Part shown: piece after piece, positions 1 through 8,162 of the stretch
Layout: each line of letters begins with the position of its first letter
Numbering within the stretch: the stretch's first letter is position 1
Assembly: GCA_023421955.1 (NCBI GenBank)
Contig: JAEZSE010000005.1
Coordinates: 62,001 to 126,000 of the forward strand
Direction: 5' to 3'
Origin: Bacillota bacterium
GTDB taxonomy: Bacteria; Bacillota; Clostridia; Christensenellales; UMGS416
DNA length: 64,000 nt
Program-made: the position numbers and the translations under genes
Notes under the pieces: model-generated
Told to the model about the DNA's origin: nothing
The model's database searches: none
Seen by the model: the letters and a program-made list of their open reading frames with translations, nothing else

Positions 1-617
1 TTGAAGATGAGGCCAAGAAGATCGGCCACGTGCATTTCCTGGCACAGGGCACGATCTATCCCGACGTGGTGGAAAGCGGCGCTGGCCACGCGGCTGTCAT
101 TAAGAGCCATCACAACGTGGGCGGCTTGCCGGACCATGTGGATTTTGATGAGATCCTGGAGCCTCTTCGTGACCTCTTTAAGGACGAGGTGCGCGCCGTG
201 GGTGAAGAGCTGGGCATCCCTGCCGAGCTTGTGTGGAGGCAACCGTTCCCTGGCCCCGGTCTGGCCATCCGCGTGATGGGCGAGGTCACACCGGAGAAAC
301 TGGAGATCCTGCGCGAGGCTGATGCCATCTATCGTGAGGAAATCGCCAATGCCGGCCTTGCCCGCGAGGTGTGGCAGTATTTTGCAGTGCTTACCGACCA
401 GCGCACTGTGGGCGTGATGGGCGACGCCCGCACCTATGACTGGCTGCTGGCGCTGCGGGCCGTGACAAGCGTGGACGCGATGACCGCCGACTGGGCCCAT
501 CTGCCTTATGAAGTGCTCGGGAGGATTTCCAACCGGATTATCAATGAGGTCAAACACATCAACCGGATCGTGTATGATATAACGAGCAAGCCTCCGGGTA
601 CGATTGAGTGGGAATGA
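1..617 (+). CDS. guaA: GMP synthase (glutamine-hydrolysing), C-terminal part
   Basis: GuaA converts XMP to GMP using glutamine and ATP in the cytoplasm. The reading frame is open from the left edge (first full codon at 3), so the N-terminal amidotransferase domain and the start lie outside the window. What remains is the end of the ATP-pyrophosphatase domain and the dimerisation domain: the PFPGPGLAIRV motif, the QRTVGVMGDARTYDW segment and the typical C-terminus ending in GTIEWE. Length and ending fit a complete, undamaged 3' end. A strong hairpin terminator follows at 718-754. The 3' end of guaA is a well-known integration site for genomic islands, which matters because the next 2 kb look decayed. 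Confidence 0.97.
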   Translation, partial: EDEAKKIGHVHFLAQGTIYPDVVESGAGHAAVIKSHHNVGGLPDHVDFDEILEPLRDLFKDEVRAVGEELGIPAELVWRQPFPGPGLAIRVMGEVTPEKLEILREADAIYREEIANAGLAREVWQYFAVLTDQRTVGVMGDARTYDWLLALRAVTSVDAMTADWAHLPYEVLGRISNRIINEVKHINRIVYDITSKPPGTIEWE

Positions 618-676
618 TTTGAAAGGCGGGGAAAAGCCAGTAAATATGCGGCTTTGCAGCTTCTCAAGTTAACCTA

Positions 677-694
677 TGGCAACGTTTTGGCAAC
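677..694. repeat. Tandem TGGCAAC motif, possible integrase arm site
   Basis: TGGCAAC occurs at 677-683 and again at 688-694, an 11-base period in direct orientation. Short direct repeats of this sort are common next to tyrosine-recombinase attachment sites, and this one lies just behind guaA. No integrase gene is present, so the link to integration is inference only. Confidence 0.3.
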
Positions 695-717
695 ACTGAT
701 TGTATCAGCCATATTGA

Positions 718-754
718 AGAGCTAACTGATTTTGAGTACCAGTTAGCTCTTTTT
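718..754 (+). terminator. Intrinsic terminator downstream of guaA
   Basis: A perfect 11-bp stem (718-728 pairing with 740-750), an 11-base loop and a T-run ending at 754. It lies about 100 bases past the guaA stop. The stretch from here to about 990 contains no gene that I can support. Confidence 0.8.
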
Positions 755-992
755 CGTTGCTCGCTTGGTTATTTAGGGTTGGGTATTCTTCTGCACTCTG
801 CGGGCATTCTGTGCTGCCTTGGTATGATCTGCTATACCATTCTGGCAATCTTTGATATCTGGTTTCTCTTGAATACACTAGTGATTCAGCATACAATGTT
901 TCAGGCAGATATTTGGATCATACTATTTTGTATAGGAAATACCATGTGTACCTACTCAAGCAGAACTCGATTTATCGTGCTGGAGCCAACAT

Positions 993-1088
993 GTTCAAAA
1001 ACTCGGCAAATATGAGGGCAATGTAGCGCTTGCATGGTTACTGACCAATTCGTCTAGTAAAGAGCCAATTATAGGCCTTCAACTGTGG
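993..1088 (+). pseudogene. Remnant of an aldo/keto reductase C-terminus
   Basis: One frame reads VQKLGKYEGNVALAWLLTN and then EPIIGLQLW. This resembles the conserved aldo/keto reductase segment in which VALAWLL is followed by a PIIG motif near the C-terminus. Upstream the frame has no start and nothing resembling the TIM-barrel body, and downstream it does not continue with reductase-like sequence. I read it as a fragment left by deletion. The match is short, so a chance resemblance cannot be excluded. Confidence 0.45.
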
Positions 1089-1189
1089 AGCACCGGCTCC
1101 CGAAGCATACGCTTGGTACAAATTCGGATGGGCATACAAGGTTTGTTGGCCTCAAATGATTGGATACTAAAATATTCAGGAGGATTACT

Positions 1190-2176
1190 GTGAAAGCTAC
1201 CCCACTACTGGATTTATTGCCTATGTTCACCGCCGCCAATGTTCCGGCAGTTGGCCCTGAGGAACAACCGATTGACCCACCAAGCTGGGTTGTTTCACAA
1301 AGCGAAACAGACCCTAAAATGCCGGGCGGCGGTCTATCCCGCCATCCGATGGTTTATATTGGTGAAGGCTGCAATACAATGTTCCTGGTCGATAAAGGTA
1401 AGGTCATTTGGACGTACTCCACAGGGACTGGCTGGGAATATGATGACATATGGATGATGACCAACGGTAACATACTTTTCTCACGCTTGGCTTGGGCAGG
1501 CGAAGTTACTCCGCAGAAGAAAATTGTCTGGCGAATCAATGCAGCGAAAGGAACCGAAATACACACTGTGCAGCCAATCGGGCTAGACAAGGTTCTACTC
1601 ATGATCAATGACAATCCACCCAGACTGATAATCATCAATAAAAAGACCGGTATTGTGGAGCTGGAGCGAGTGATTCCCTATCCAGAAAACTCAAGTGTAC
1701 ATGGTCAAAACCGTAGGCTTCGTATCACCGATAAAGGTACATTTCTCATTCCCTTCCTCTCTTTGCATAAGGTTGTGGAGTATGACAGGGACCTCAATAT
1801 TATATGGTCCTATAACATAAAGAGCCCTTGGGCAGCCGTTCGGCTAAAGAATGGCAATACGCTGATTACCGGCGAACAAGATAAACTGACCCGTGAAGTC
1901 AATCACAATGGTGAAACCGTGTGGGAAATCAAGCTGGCAGACTTGCCGGAGGAGTACAGACTTGATGATTGTCAAAGTTGTGTTCGCTTGGCCAACGGTA
2001 ATACAATCCTCTGCTCCAGAGGTAACGGCGGCATGAGCCCGCAGCTTGTGGAAGTGACGCCGGATAAAGAAGTGGTATGGGTTATCAATGACTGGAAAAA
2101 TTTCGGTCCAGCTACAGCAGTACAGATACTGTCGGACCCGGGTATTCCGGAGAACCCAGGTGACTGCCAGCGCTGA
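1190..2176 (+). CDS. Beta-propeller protein, arylsulfotransferase/PQQ-repeat-like
   Basis: A 328-residue protein built from repeated blades of the pattern [KIVW-R/S-x-N ... NGNTLI/ILFS], seen around residues 65-100, 115-150, 205-235, 240-275 and 280-310. Such blades are typical of ASST-like and PQQ-type beta-propellers. No signal peptide or lipobox is visible, so a cytoplasmic location is likely. The catalytic histidines of true arylsulfotransferases cannot be assigned, so no enzymatic role is claimed. An in-frame TTG lies at 1160, but GTG 1190 has AGGAGG six bases upstream and was chosen. The gene stands alone in an AT-richer tract between gene remnants, which suggests acquired DNA. Confidence 0.7.
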   Translation: MKATPLLDLLPMFTAANVPAVGPEEQPIDPPSWVVSQSETDPKMPGGGLSRHPMVYIGEGCNTMFLVDKGKVIWTYSTGTGWEYDDIWMMTNGNILFSRLAWAGEVTPQKKIVWRINAAKGTEIHTVQPIGLDKVLLMINDNPPRLIIINKKTGIVELERVIPYPENSSVHGQNRRLRITDKGTFLIPFLSLHKVVEYDRDLNIIWSYNIKSPWAAVRLKNGNTLITGEQDKLTREVNHNGETVWEIKLADLPEEYRLDDCQSCVRLANGNTILCSRGNGGMSPQLVEVTPDKEVVWVINDWKNFGPATAVQILSDPGIPENPGDCQR

Positions 2177-2365
2177 TTGATTTGCGACTGATCGCACCAA
2201 GACATGTAGCATAAACAGCGAGTTTTCTGAAAAGCCCAGTCTCTCCCTGGTTATATTGCTTCGTGGGCTTTATTCTGTTGGCCCATTGCGGATCGGCATA
2301 CAGATCTCGCACATATGACGCTGGACTTACTTGAGGGCATATCATTCCAACATGGGTCCTGCAGT

Positions 2366-2634
2366 ATCCCAGCGAATGCCCTAGCTTGTGCATTTCCGGG
2401 AGAATGTCATTCCACGCTTTTTGCATCGCTTTCAGTGTGTGTTCGATTGTAAACTCCGCATAATCCCCGCTTGGAGATATGTCGTAGTGCAATTTCGTCA
2501 TCGAGGTATCTGTAATCGGAAACCACCAGGAATAAGTCATACCTGCAGTCTTCAGGTTTTGTTGTTTCAGGGTTATCTTGAGGAATTCCTAGTATAATGG
2601 ATTTTCCATCCAGTAACGCATCATTCTGCGACAA
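2366..2634 (-). pseudogene. Frameshifted GyrI-like/AraC effector-binding domain
   Basis: Two overlapping minus-strand frames together resemble a GyrI-like small-molecule-binding domain. The first reads LGIPQDNPETTKPEDCRYDL and the second continues SGDYAEFTIE and then AWNDILPEMHKLGHSL. The join needs a frameshift near 2475-2485. The usual final segment of the domain is replaced by unrelated sequence, and no helix-turn-helix part precedes it. I infer a decayed regulator or GyrI-type gene. A sequencing error could explain the frameshift but not the odd C-terminus. Confidence 0.55.
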
Positions 2635-2887
2635 GATATCATGTTAATAATTTAAATAAAGTTATTATATTAGAAATTTCACACATAGAGGTATCAATAT
2701 GACCGTAAATAGCATAGCTCAACGTTACATGAGATGACATATGCTTGTAAAATGAATGTACATCGCATAGAATGAGGATGCTTTAGGAACCAATAGGAAT
2801 GAGGTTTCAGCCACCAATGTCAACCCAATTCGATGGATCATTCGGCGTTCTGAGCCTTGTGCTATCATCTTGTTTGTTGAGGTTGCT

Positions 2888-3616
2888 ATGCTAAACTCGG
2901 GTGCAGAAAAGAAAACCAAGCGGTTGATTGAGCACACAGTAAAGAGGCGGATATTTCACAAATTATTCACGCTTGCTTTGGTTGTTGCAGCTGCAATCAT
3001 CCTTGTATTGGCTAGCACAAACCTTGCAGTCACATCAGGCGCATATGCCCACATTGTTGCCCAATCCGATGCCCAAAAAGCCGACGCCATCATCGTGTTG
3101 GGTGCCAAGGTGTGGACCAGCGGCCAGCCCTCCTACATGCTGCAGGACCGGCTGGATGTGGCTTATGAGCTTTATACCGCCGGTGCAGCGCCCAGGATAC
3201 TTGTGAGCGGCGACCACGGCACTGAGGGGTATGACGAGGTCAACAATATGCGCCGTTATCTGGAAGGCAAGGGTGTGCCCACCGAAGCAATCTTCATGGA
3301 TCACGCCGGGTTTGATACCTATTCCACGATGTACCGTGCGCGCGATGTGTTTGTGGTTAAGAGCGCTATCGTTGTCACACAGAAGTACCACCTGTATCGC
3401 GCAGTGTTTTTGGCCGACAGCATGGGTCTGGATATACAAGGTGTGGCCTGTGACCGATATAGGTCGCCCAAACAGCTGCTTTTTGACGCTCGCGAGCTTT
3501 TGGCTCGCACCAAGGATTGGTTTGAGGGAGCAATCATCAAACCCAAGCCCAGATATTTAGGTGATGAGATCCCTATCAGCGGCAGCGGGCTGCTCACCCA
3601 CGACGATTTACCGTGA
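2888..3616 (+). CDS. SanA/YdcF-like DUF218 membrane protein
   Basis: A 242-residue protein with a short basic N-terminus, one membrane segment (about residues 27-50) and an outward DUF218 domain. The domain begins with ADAIIVLGAKVW and includes the SGDHG and TQKYHLYRA motifs that define the SanA/YdcF family. SanA of E. coli supports envelope barrier function (vancomycin exclusion at high temperature); the reaction is unknown. An upstream in-frame TTG exists at 2870, but ATG 2888 has a GAGG element just ahead. From 2640 to 2887 the DNA is AT-rich with no gene I can support. Downstream 3617-3783 is non-coding. Confidence 0.85.
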   Translation: MLNSGAEKKTKRLIEHTVKRRIFHKLFTLALVVAAAIILVLASTNLAVTSGAYAHIVAQSDAQKADAIIVLGAKVWTSGQPSYMLQDRLDVAYELYTAGAAPRILVSGDHGTEGYDEVNNMRRYLEGKGVPTEAIFMDHAGFDTYSTMYRARDVFVVKSAIVVTQKYHLYRAVFLADSMGLDIQGVACDRYRSPKQLLFDARELLARTKDWFEGAIIKPKPRYLGDEIPISGSGLLTHDDLP

Positions 3617-3783
3617 TCTGTCTGTGAGGAACTGACGATTATATCATACACAGAGCGCGCGATATTGCAGAATTCGACATCATACACCCCATCTGTGTAT
3701 GGACTTGGTGTGAAAGCTGTGTTACTGTATTGCAGGTTCCTTGACAACCGAACAGTGCAGCCGGATTCCAAGAGGAAGAATTT

Positions 3784-4545
3784 ATGATATTCACCACACG
3801 AAAACAACCACCAAACACAGACCAGGCATTACAGTCTTTGATTTATGTTGACTATGAGTCATTATTTTATGGGATGTACGACCGGTTCAAACTCAAGCCC
3901 AACCTTGTCGCACTGCTGGATGAACTGAAAAGCCAGGGCCGTTTCGCCGAGAGCATCAAGGTATTTGGTGACTTTTCCAACGAGCTCATCAAGTCTGAGC
4001 AGGGCAAGATCCGTACAATCACCAGCACAATCATCGATTGCCAGCAGCCGAATTTTGAAGGCCATAAAAAGGATTACACCGATTTTCTGATGCTTGACAG
4101 TATATATCAAGACAGCATGACCAAACCCCATGTGGATCAGTTCATCCTGATCACAGGGGATAATCACTACTCCTCCGTCGCCACATTCCTGCGCACGCAG
4201 AAAGATAAGGTGATCGGGGTGTACGCAGTGGAAGGCACGTTGGGCAGGCAATTGGCCGATTGCTCCAGCTGGGTCAAAACGATCTTGCCAAAAGATGCCA
4301 CGGAGGACAAGTATCGCGAAAACCTGGTGCTTTGCATGTTGAGCGCGCAGGAGAAGAACATCAAGTCCACATTTATGAACACGCTGAACCACGCCGCGAC
4401 GTATTACGGCGGCATATTTGACATGTACCGCAGGATCCTGAGCGATATGATTGCTGAAGGGGCGGTCACGCAACAAATGGAAGATGCACCCGATGGCACA
4501 CCGATCCGCACGATCCGTTTGAAACAAGAGCCAATGCAGCAGTAG
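3784..4545 (+). CDS. NYN-domain (PIN-like) protein with C-terminal helical domain
   Basis: A 253-residue cytoplasmic protein. Residues about 20-165 form a NYN/LabA-like fold: YVDYESLF carries the first acidic residue, DFLMLDSIYQD a central acidic helix, and FILITGDNHYSSV the conserved TGD motif. These acidic residues normally bind metal in PIN/NYN ribonucleases and all appear present. Residues 170-253 look like a small winged-helix or other helical module, unassigned. Start ATG 3784 follows an AGAGGAAG ribosome-binding site. The neighbours (SanA-like, response regulator) give no clear functional context. RNA cleavage is a family-based inference. Confidence 0.75.
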   Translation: MIFTTRKQPPNTDQALQSLIYVDYESLFYGMYDRFKLKPNLVALLDELKSQGRFAESIKVFGDFSNELIKSEQGKIRTITSTIIDCQQPNFEGHKKDYTDFLMLDSIYQDSMTKPHVDQFILITGDNHYSSVATFLRTQKDKVIGVYAVEGTLGRQLADCSSWVKTILPKDATEDKYRENLVLCMLSAQEKNIKSTFMNTLNHAATYYGGIFDMYRRILSDMIAEGAVTQQMEDAPDGTPIRTIRLKQEPMQQ

Positions 4546-4615
4546 AGTGGGGAAGAAGAGACGGTAAACTGAATGGGTAAGTCAAGGGATCAAATTATCA
4601 GGCTGCGCTGCCCGG

Positions 4616-5464
4616 TTAAATATACCACTCAAACTTAATGTCTCCCATTAATATTCTGGCCCTGTCGGATAGAATCCTCTGCACATCAAGGAAGCGGGCT
4701 CCATCGTCAGGATAGGTGGATGTTGCTGAAACCAGCTTCACATATTGAGGCATGCCGCGGTTGGTATACAGCTCACTAAACGCGGCGCGCATCTTGCCTT
4801 CCAGAATTGCCACATTTTCCTTGGTGCAGAAAGGGAATACGCCCAGATAATACTTGGAGTTATAACGGATGAACGCGTCAGTGTCCCAAAAGAGCTTTTT
4901 GATTGTTTCATAAAAGAGGTTTAGATAATATGCATGACTCATCGCATTGCCCTGTTCTTCGGGATCGTCCAGCCGTACCGTGGCAAACATGAATGTCAGG
5001 CTAAATTTGCCCTTTTCAGCTTTTCTGAATTCTCCCAACAGGTATTTTTCAAGGTCAAATGTGATCATCTCGGCGCTTTTTTCGCTCTGAGCGTGATAAC
5101 AGTCCATCAGTTTGGCGCGGATTGTATCATCACCAAGCGGTTTGACCACAAAGCCGGTCACACCCCAGCGTATCGCGCTCACATAATAGGCTTTATCCTT
5201 TTCAGAACTCAATACAATCAGGGGCACGCTCTTGTTGATGGCACGCACAGATGTGCAGAAAGTCCGGCCCTTGTCATCGTTTGTGTCGCTATCCACCAGC
5301 ACACAGCCCACAATAATGTTTCGGGAGTTGAGCAATCTGCGGAGATCATCATTGCCTTTTGGGGTCTGAAATTCCAGGGCTAATGGTGTAAGCTTGCTGC
5401 GGATCAACATTTTGGTTGTTTCCGGAAGGCCCGATGTCACAATGAGCATCGAATCACCAGCCAT
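4616..5464 (-). CDS. Response regulator with degenerate GGDEF domain
   Basis: A 282-residue protein. Residues about 5-125 are a receiver domain: the phospho-acceptor Asp sits in CVLVDSDTND, the conserved Ser/Thr in VLSSEKD and the Lys in VVKPLGDD. Residues 140-275 follow the GGDEF fold, but the signature loop reads RYNSKYYLGVF where an active diguanylate cyclase has R-x-GGDEF-x-V, so neither nucleotide nor catalytic metal should be handled normally. It probably acts as a signalling or binding module. No histidine kinase is adjacent. The gene is divergent from the GNAT gene; the 113-base gap holds both start regions. Start ATG 5464 follows a G-rich stretch and is the best available. Confidence 0.8.
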   Translation of the reverse strand: MAGDSMLIVTSGLPETTKMLIRSKLTPLALEFQTPKGNDDLRRLLNSRNIIVGCVLVDSDTNDDKGRTFCTSVRAINKSVPLIVLSSEKDKAYYVSAIRWGVTGFVVKPLGDDTIRAKLMDCYHAQSEKSAEMITFDLEKYLLGEFRKAEKGKFSLTFMFATVRLDDPEEQGNAMSHAYYLNLFYETIKKLFWDTDAFIRYNSKYYLGVFPFCTKENVAILEGKMRAAFSELYTNRGMPQYVKLVSATSTYPDDGARFLDVQRILSDRARILMGDIKFEWYI

Positions 5465-5577
5465 GCATGCACCCCCCTCGCTGTTTGACTACAATATTAT
5501 TATATGGCAAAATTCAACATGCATCAACACGAGTGATCTCTGCATATACACATCTACTTTGTTTCGGAGGATTTCCT

Positions 5578-6039
5578 ATGATGCGTATGGCCATTGAGGA
5601 AGACATTCCTGAGCTCATAAAGCTGCGCGTGGCTTTTCTGAATGAAGTGAATGGCAGGAGCATGCCACCGGATGACTTTGAACAAAGCCTTAAGCACTAC
5701 TGGGCAGCTGCGCTGGCAGATGGCACATTTGAAACATGGGTGTGGGAGGATGCCGGGCGGATTGTTGCCACTGGCGGCATATGTCTTCATTGTATTGCGC
5801 CCAATTATTCCAACCCATCGGGCAAGTCGGCATATGTATTGAATATGTTTACGCTTCCCGAATGTCGCGGAAAGGGTTATGCTTCGGCACTTTTCGCCAA
5901 ATTGATCGACAGGGCGCGGACACATGGGTGCGGGCAATTGTCTTTACATGCAACCGAAGCTGGCAGAGGGGTTTATGAAAAGTTCGGCTTTCTGCAAACC
6001 CGGGATGAAATGATTCTGCATTTACAGGGAGAATATTGA
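5578..6039 (+). CDS. GNAT-family N-acetyltransferase
   Basis: A 153-residue protein with the GNAT fold: MRMAIEEDIPELIKLR at the N-terminus, the acetyl-CoA loop as CRGKGYASALFAKLIDRA (R/Q-x-x-G-x-G/A), and the late YEKFGF motif. Acceptor substrate unknown. The frame is open further upstream, but GGAGG at 5566-5570 lies seven bases before ATG 5578, which fixes the start; a second ATG follows immediately. The stop codon overlaps the promoter of the next gene. Confidence 0.85.
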   Translation: MMRMAIEEDIPELIKLRVAFLNEVNGRSMPPDDFEQSLKHYWAAALADGTFETWVWEDAGRIVATGGICLHCIAPNYSNPSGKSAYVLNMFTLPECRGKGYASALFAKLIDRARTHGCGQLSLHATEAGRGVYEKFGFLQTRDEMILHLQGEY

Positions 6040-6064
6040 TAAACCAAGATATCAACAGTATAAT
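6036..6064 (+). promoter_or_regulatory. Sigma-A promoter for the SH3-carboxypeptidase gene
   Basis: TTGATA at 6036-6041, a 17-base spacer and a perfect TATAAT at 6059-6064, about 50 bases before the ATG at 6117. The -35 element overlaps the stop of the GNAT gene. Confidence 0.75.
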
Positions 6065-6116
6065 ATACCATATCTGGTGAGTTTTCCAGCTCAATTATAC
6101 CATTTGCGGAGAAGCA

Positions 6117-7451
6117 ATGAAGCGTAACCATTCCACGCGCACCCATGGAGAGGCGTCACTTATTTTCAGGATTATGGGCTGCATCCTGGCCGCCGCAATT
6201 ACCGGGTGCCTGTTTACCCCTGGTGTCGCAAAGGCGACCGGTCTTAGGGACATGGTGGTAGTGAACGCGTCATCGCTCAATATGCGGGCAAGCGCCAGCG
6301 CCACTGCCCGTGTTGTTAAGAGTCTTTCCAGAGGCGATGTGGTCAGGGTTGCCTCTGATGCCGGTGCATGGTGCAGCGTGGTCACCTCAGGAGGGCAAAC
6401 CGGGTGGTGCCAATCAGCTTATCTGGCTAATTACCCGGGCACAGTGGCGCCGAGTAACGCAGCCATGCTGGAGTGGCCCAGCGAGGATATTAGCCTTTCG
6501 GCAAGCTTTACCGTCACGCAATGCATGAGAGACATGAATGAAATTGTAACTCGTTATCCCGGTAAGGCCAGGGTGGAAACGATTGGCTTGAGTTATATGG
6601 GAAACTCCATTAAGGCCATTGTGATAGGTAATCCCGAGGCTGAAGTGCGAATCCTTGTGCAAGCCGCCATACACGCACGGGAGTGGCTGACTTCGCTAAT
6701 GGCGCTGCGTCACGCCGAGACAGCGCTGAAAGCCGGCGAGCTAGGCGCGTCTTACAAGGGCTCCTCAGTGCGCAAGATGTTGGAACAAGTAGAAATCTGG
6801 ATCATTCCCGAAGCCAACCCCGACGGTGTGCGTTTGTGCATGGAGGGCTTGGCGTCAGTGCCGGCATCCATGTCAGACCTGAAGACAGCTCTGGTTTCCA
6901 TGAACGGTGGCAGCACTAGTTTCATCCGCTGGAAAGCCAATGGCAGGGGTGTGGACCTGAACCGCAATTTTGATGCCGGCTGGAGGGTTGACCCAAATTA
7001 TACCAAACCGGGTCCTTACTATTACTCTGGCCCACGGGTGTTTAGCGAACCGGAATCTGTTGCCCTGAGAGATCTGACCATTTCCGAAGATTTTGCACTT
7101 ACAGCCAGTTACCATTCATCCGGCGAAATGATCTATTGGTATAACCCAAATGGTGCGGGGAACAAGATGAACCGCTTCATTGCCGAGCAACTCAGGCTGC
7201 TCAATGGATATTCTGTGCTTTCCCCGTCATCGCAGGCATCTGGAGGCGGATACCGGGATTGGTTCGTTGAGAGCACCGGTAGGCCGGGATTCACCATTGA
7301 GGTTGGCAGCGGTTACTGCCCGCTCCCACAAAGCAGTTTCTACGAATATTGGCAGGATAACCGCTATATGCTGTATGAGCTCATGTGGGCTGCAATGCCA
7401 AGAAACGTTGGGAAATACGCACGAGTTACATATCATTTTCCTAAGCGATAA
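6117..7451 (+). CDS. Secreted SH3-M14 zinc carboxypeptidase
   Basis: A 444-residue exported peptidase. A signal peptide covers residues 1-41 (basic start, hydrophobic stretch, cleavage near AKATG). An SH3_3 domain follows at about 45-105 (VVNASSLNMRASAS is the typical opening), which usually binds cell wall. The M14 domain covers 140-430: HARE supplies the first zinc His and Glu, VDLNRNF is the substrate-binding motif, TASYHSSG gives the third zinc ligand, and FTIEVG holds the catalytic Glu. By family, it trims C-terminal or gamma-D-Glu bonds of peptides or peptidoglycan stems. Start ATG 6117 follows GGAGAAGCA. Confidence 0.9.
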   Translation: MKRNHSTRTHGEASLIFRIMGCILAAAITGCLFTPGVAKATGLRDMVVVNASSLNMRASASATARVVKSLSRGDVVRVASDAGAWCSVVTSGGQTGWCQSAYLANYPGTVAPSNAAMLEWPSEDISLSASFTVTQCMRDMNEIVTRYPGKARVETIGLSYMGNSIKAIVIGNPEAEVRILVQAAIHAREWLTSLMALRHAETALKAGELGASYKGSSVRKMLEQVEIWIIPEANPDGVRLCMEGLASVPASMSDLKTALVSMNGGSTSFIRWKANGRGVDLNRNFDAGWRVDPNYTKPGPYYYSGPRVFSEPESVALRDLTISEDFALTASYHSSGEMIYWYNPNGAGNKMNRFIAEQLRLLNGYSVLSPSSQASGGGYRDWFVESTGRPGFTIEVGSGYCPLPQSSFYEYWQDNRYMLYELMWAAMPRNVGKYARVTYHFPKR

Positions 7452-7454
7452 CAC

Positions 7455-7483
7455 AGTAAAGGCGGCCACCGGCCGCCTTTACT
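7455..7483. terminator. Bidirectional hairpin between convergent genes
   Basis: A perfect 13-bp inverted repeat (7455-7467 and 7471-7483) with a 3-base loop, lying between the carboxypeptidase gene and mscL, which converge. There is no long T-run outside the stem; the A/T-rich ends of the arms may serve. Confidence 0.7.
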
Positions 7484-7490
7484 GATGATA

Positions 7491-7952
7491 TCAATCCCGA
7501 TCCTTATTCTGCTCCTTGAGCAAATCGCGTATCTCTTCCAGCAGAACCTCGCTCCTGGCGGGTGCAGGCGGCGCAACCACAATGACGGCTGCATCCTGCT
7601 TGCGCTTCAATTTGCCGATCAACTTGATGAAGAAATAAATGCTCAATGCGATGATCAGGAAGTCCAGGATGCTTTGCAGAAATGCCCCATATTTTAACGA
7701 CAACTCCGCAATGTCTTTCACCCCATCATTTGAAGCGGCTCGAAAAATGATTTTGAGTGTGGAAAGATCCATTCTGCCGGTGAGCAATCCGATCAACGGC
7801 ATGATTATGTCATTCACCAAAGAGGTAACAATCTTGCCGAAGGCGCCGCCGATGATCACGCCCACAGCAAGGTCCAGCACATTGCCTTTCATTGCAAAGC
7901 TTTTAAAGTCATCAAATCTGGACTTTATTTTCGTATTCAAGTCGCCTTGCAT
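7491..7952 (-). CDS. mscL: Large-conductance mechanosensitive channel
   Basis: MscL is a homopentameric inner-membrane valve that opens under hypo-osmotic shock. The 153-residue protein shows the N-terminal amphipathic helix, TM1 with NVLDLAVGVIIGGAFGKIV and NDIIMPLIG, a periplasmic-type loop, TM2 (FLIIALSIYFFIKLI), and a charged C-terminal helix ending in LLEEIRDLLKEQNK. It is slightly longer than usual because of a proline/alanine linker. A strong AAGGAGG lies about 9 bases before the ATG at 7952. Confidence 0.96.
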   Translation of the reverse strand: MQGDLNTKIKSRFDDFKSFAMKGNVLDLAVGVIIGGAFGKIVTSLVNDIIMPLIGLLTGRMDLSTLKIIFRAASNDGVKDIAELSLKYGAFLQSILDFLIIALSIYFFIKLIGKLKRKQDAAVIVVAPPAPARSEVLLEEIRDLLKEQNKDRD

Positions 7953-8096
7953 ATTACTTATTCCTCCTTAATCTTTTCTATGTTAAATCGATCTTATCAT
8001 ACGCCATCGTTTGTGTATACGGAAGTGGCATTTTATATATAGGTGTCGTTTTCCTGAATTTTTTAGGCGCACTGTCGGATGCTATCAACATGGGTC

Positions 8097-8124
8097 TTGA
8101 TTTCTTGGGGAAATCGGATATAAT
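8097..8124 (+). promoter_or_regulatory. Sigma-A promoter of the ctsR operon
   Basis: TTGATT at 8097-8102, a 16-base spacer and a perfect TATAAT at 8119-8124. The CtsR operator begins 8 bases after the -10 element, so bound repressor would cover the transcription start. Confidence 0.8.
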
Positions 8125-8132
8125 GATAATAA

Positions 8133-8149
8133 GGTCAAAGATGGTCAAA
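8133..8149 (+). promoter_or_regulatory. CtsR operator (heptad direct repeat)
   Basis: GGTCAAA at 8133-8139, three bases, then GGTCAAA at 8143-8149: a perfect match to the published CtsR box, a tandem heptad with a 3-base spacer. It implies autoregulation of ctsR-mcsA-mcsB-clpC by heat or protein stress. Confidence 0.92.
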
Positions 8150-8162
8150 GAGGTGAGCCCGG

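Noticed and set aside
779..1015. Open frame of 78 codons on the plus strand in the gap behind guaA
   Set aside because: No ribosome-binding site, no family resemblance and odd composition; it overlaps the reductase remnant in another frame.
3646..3700. Inverted repeat ATACACAG ... CTGTGTAT before the NYN gene
   Set aside because: Arms of 8 bases are 39 bases apart; too weak to call an operator.
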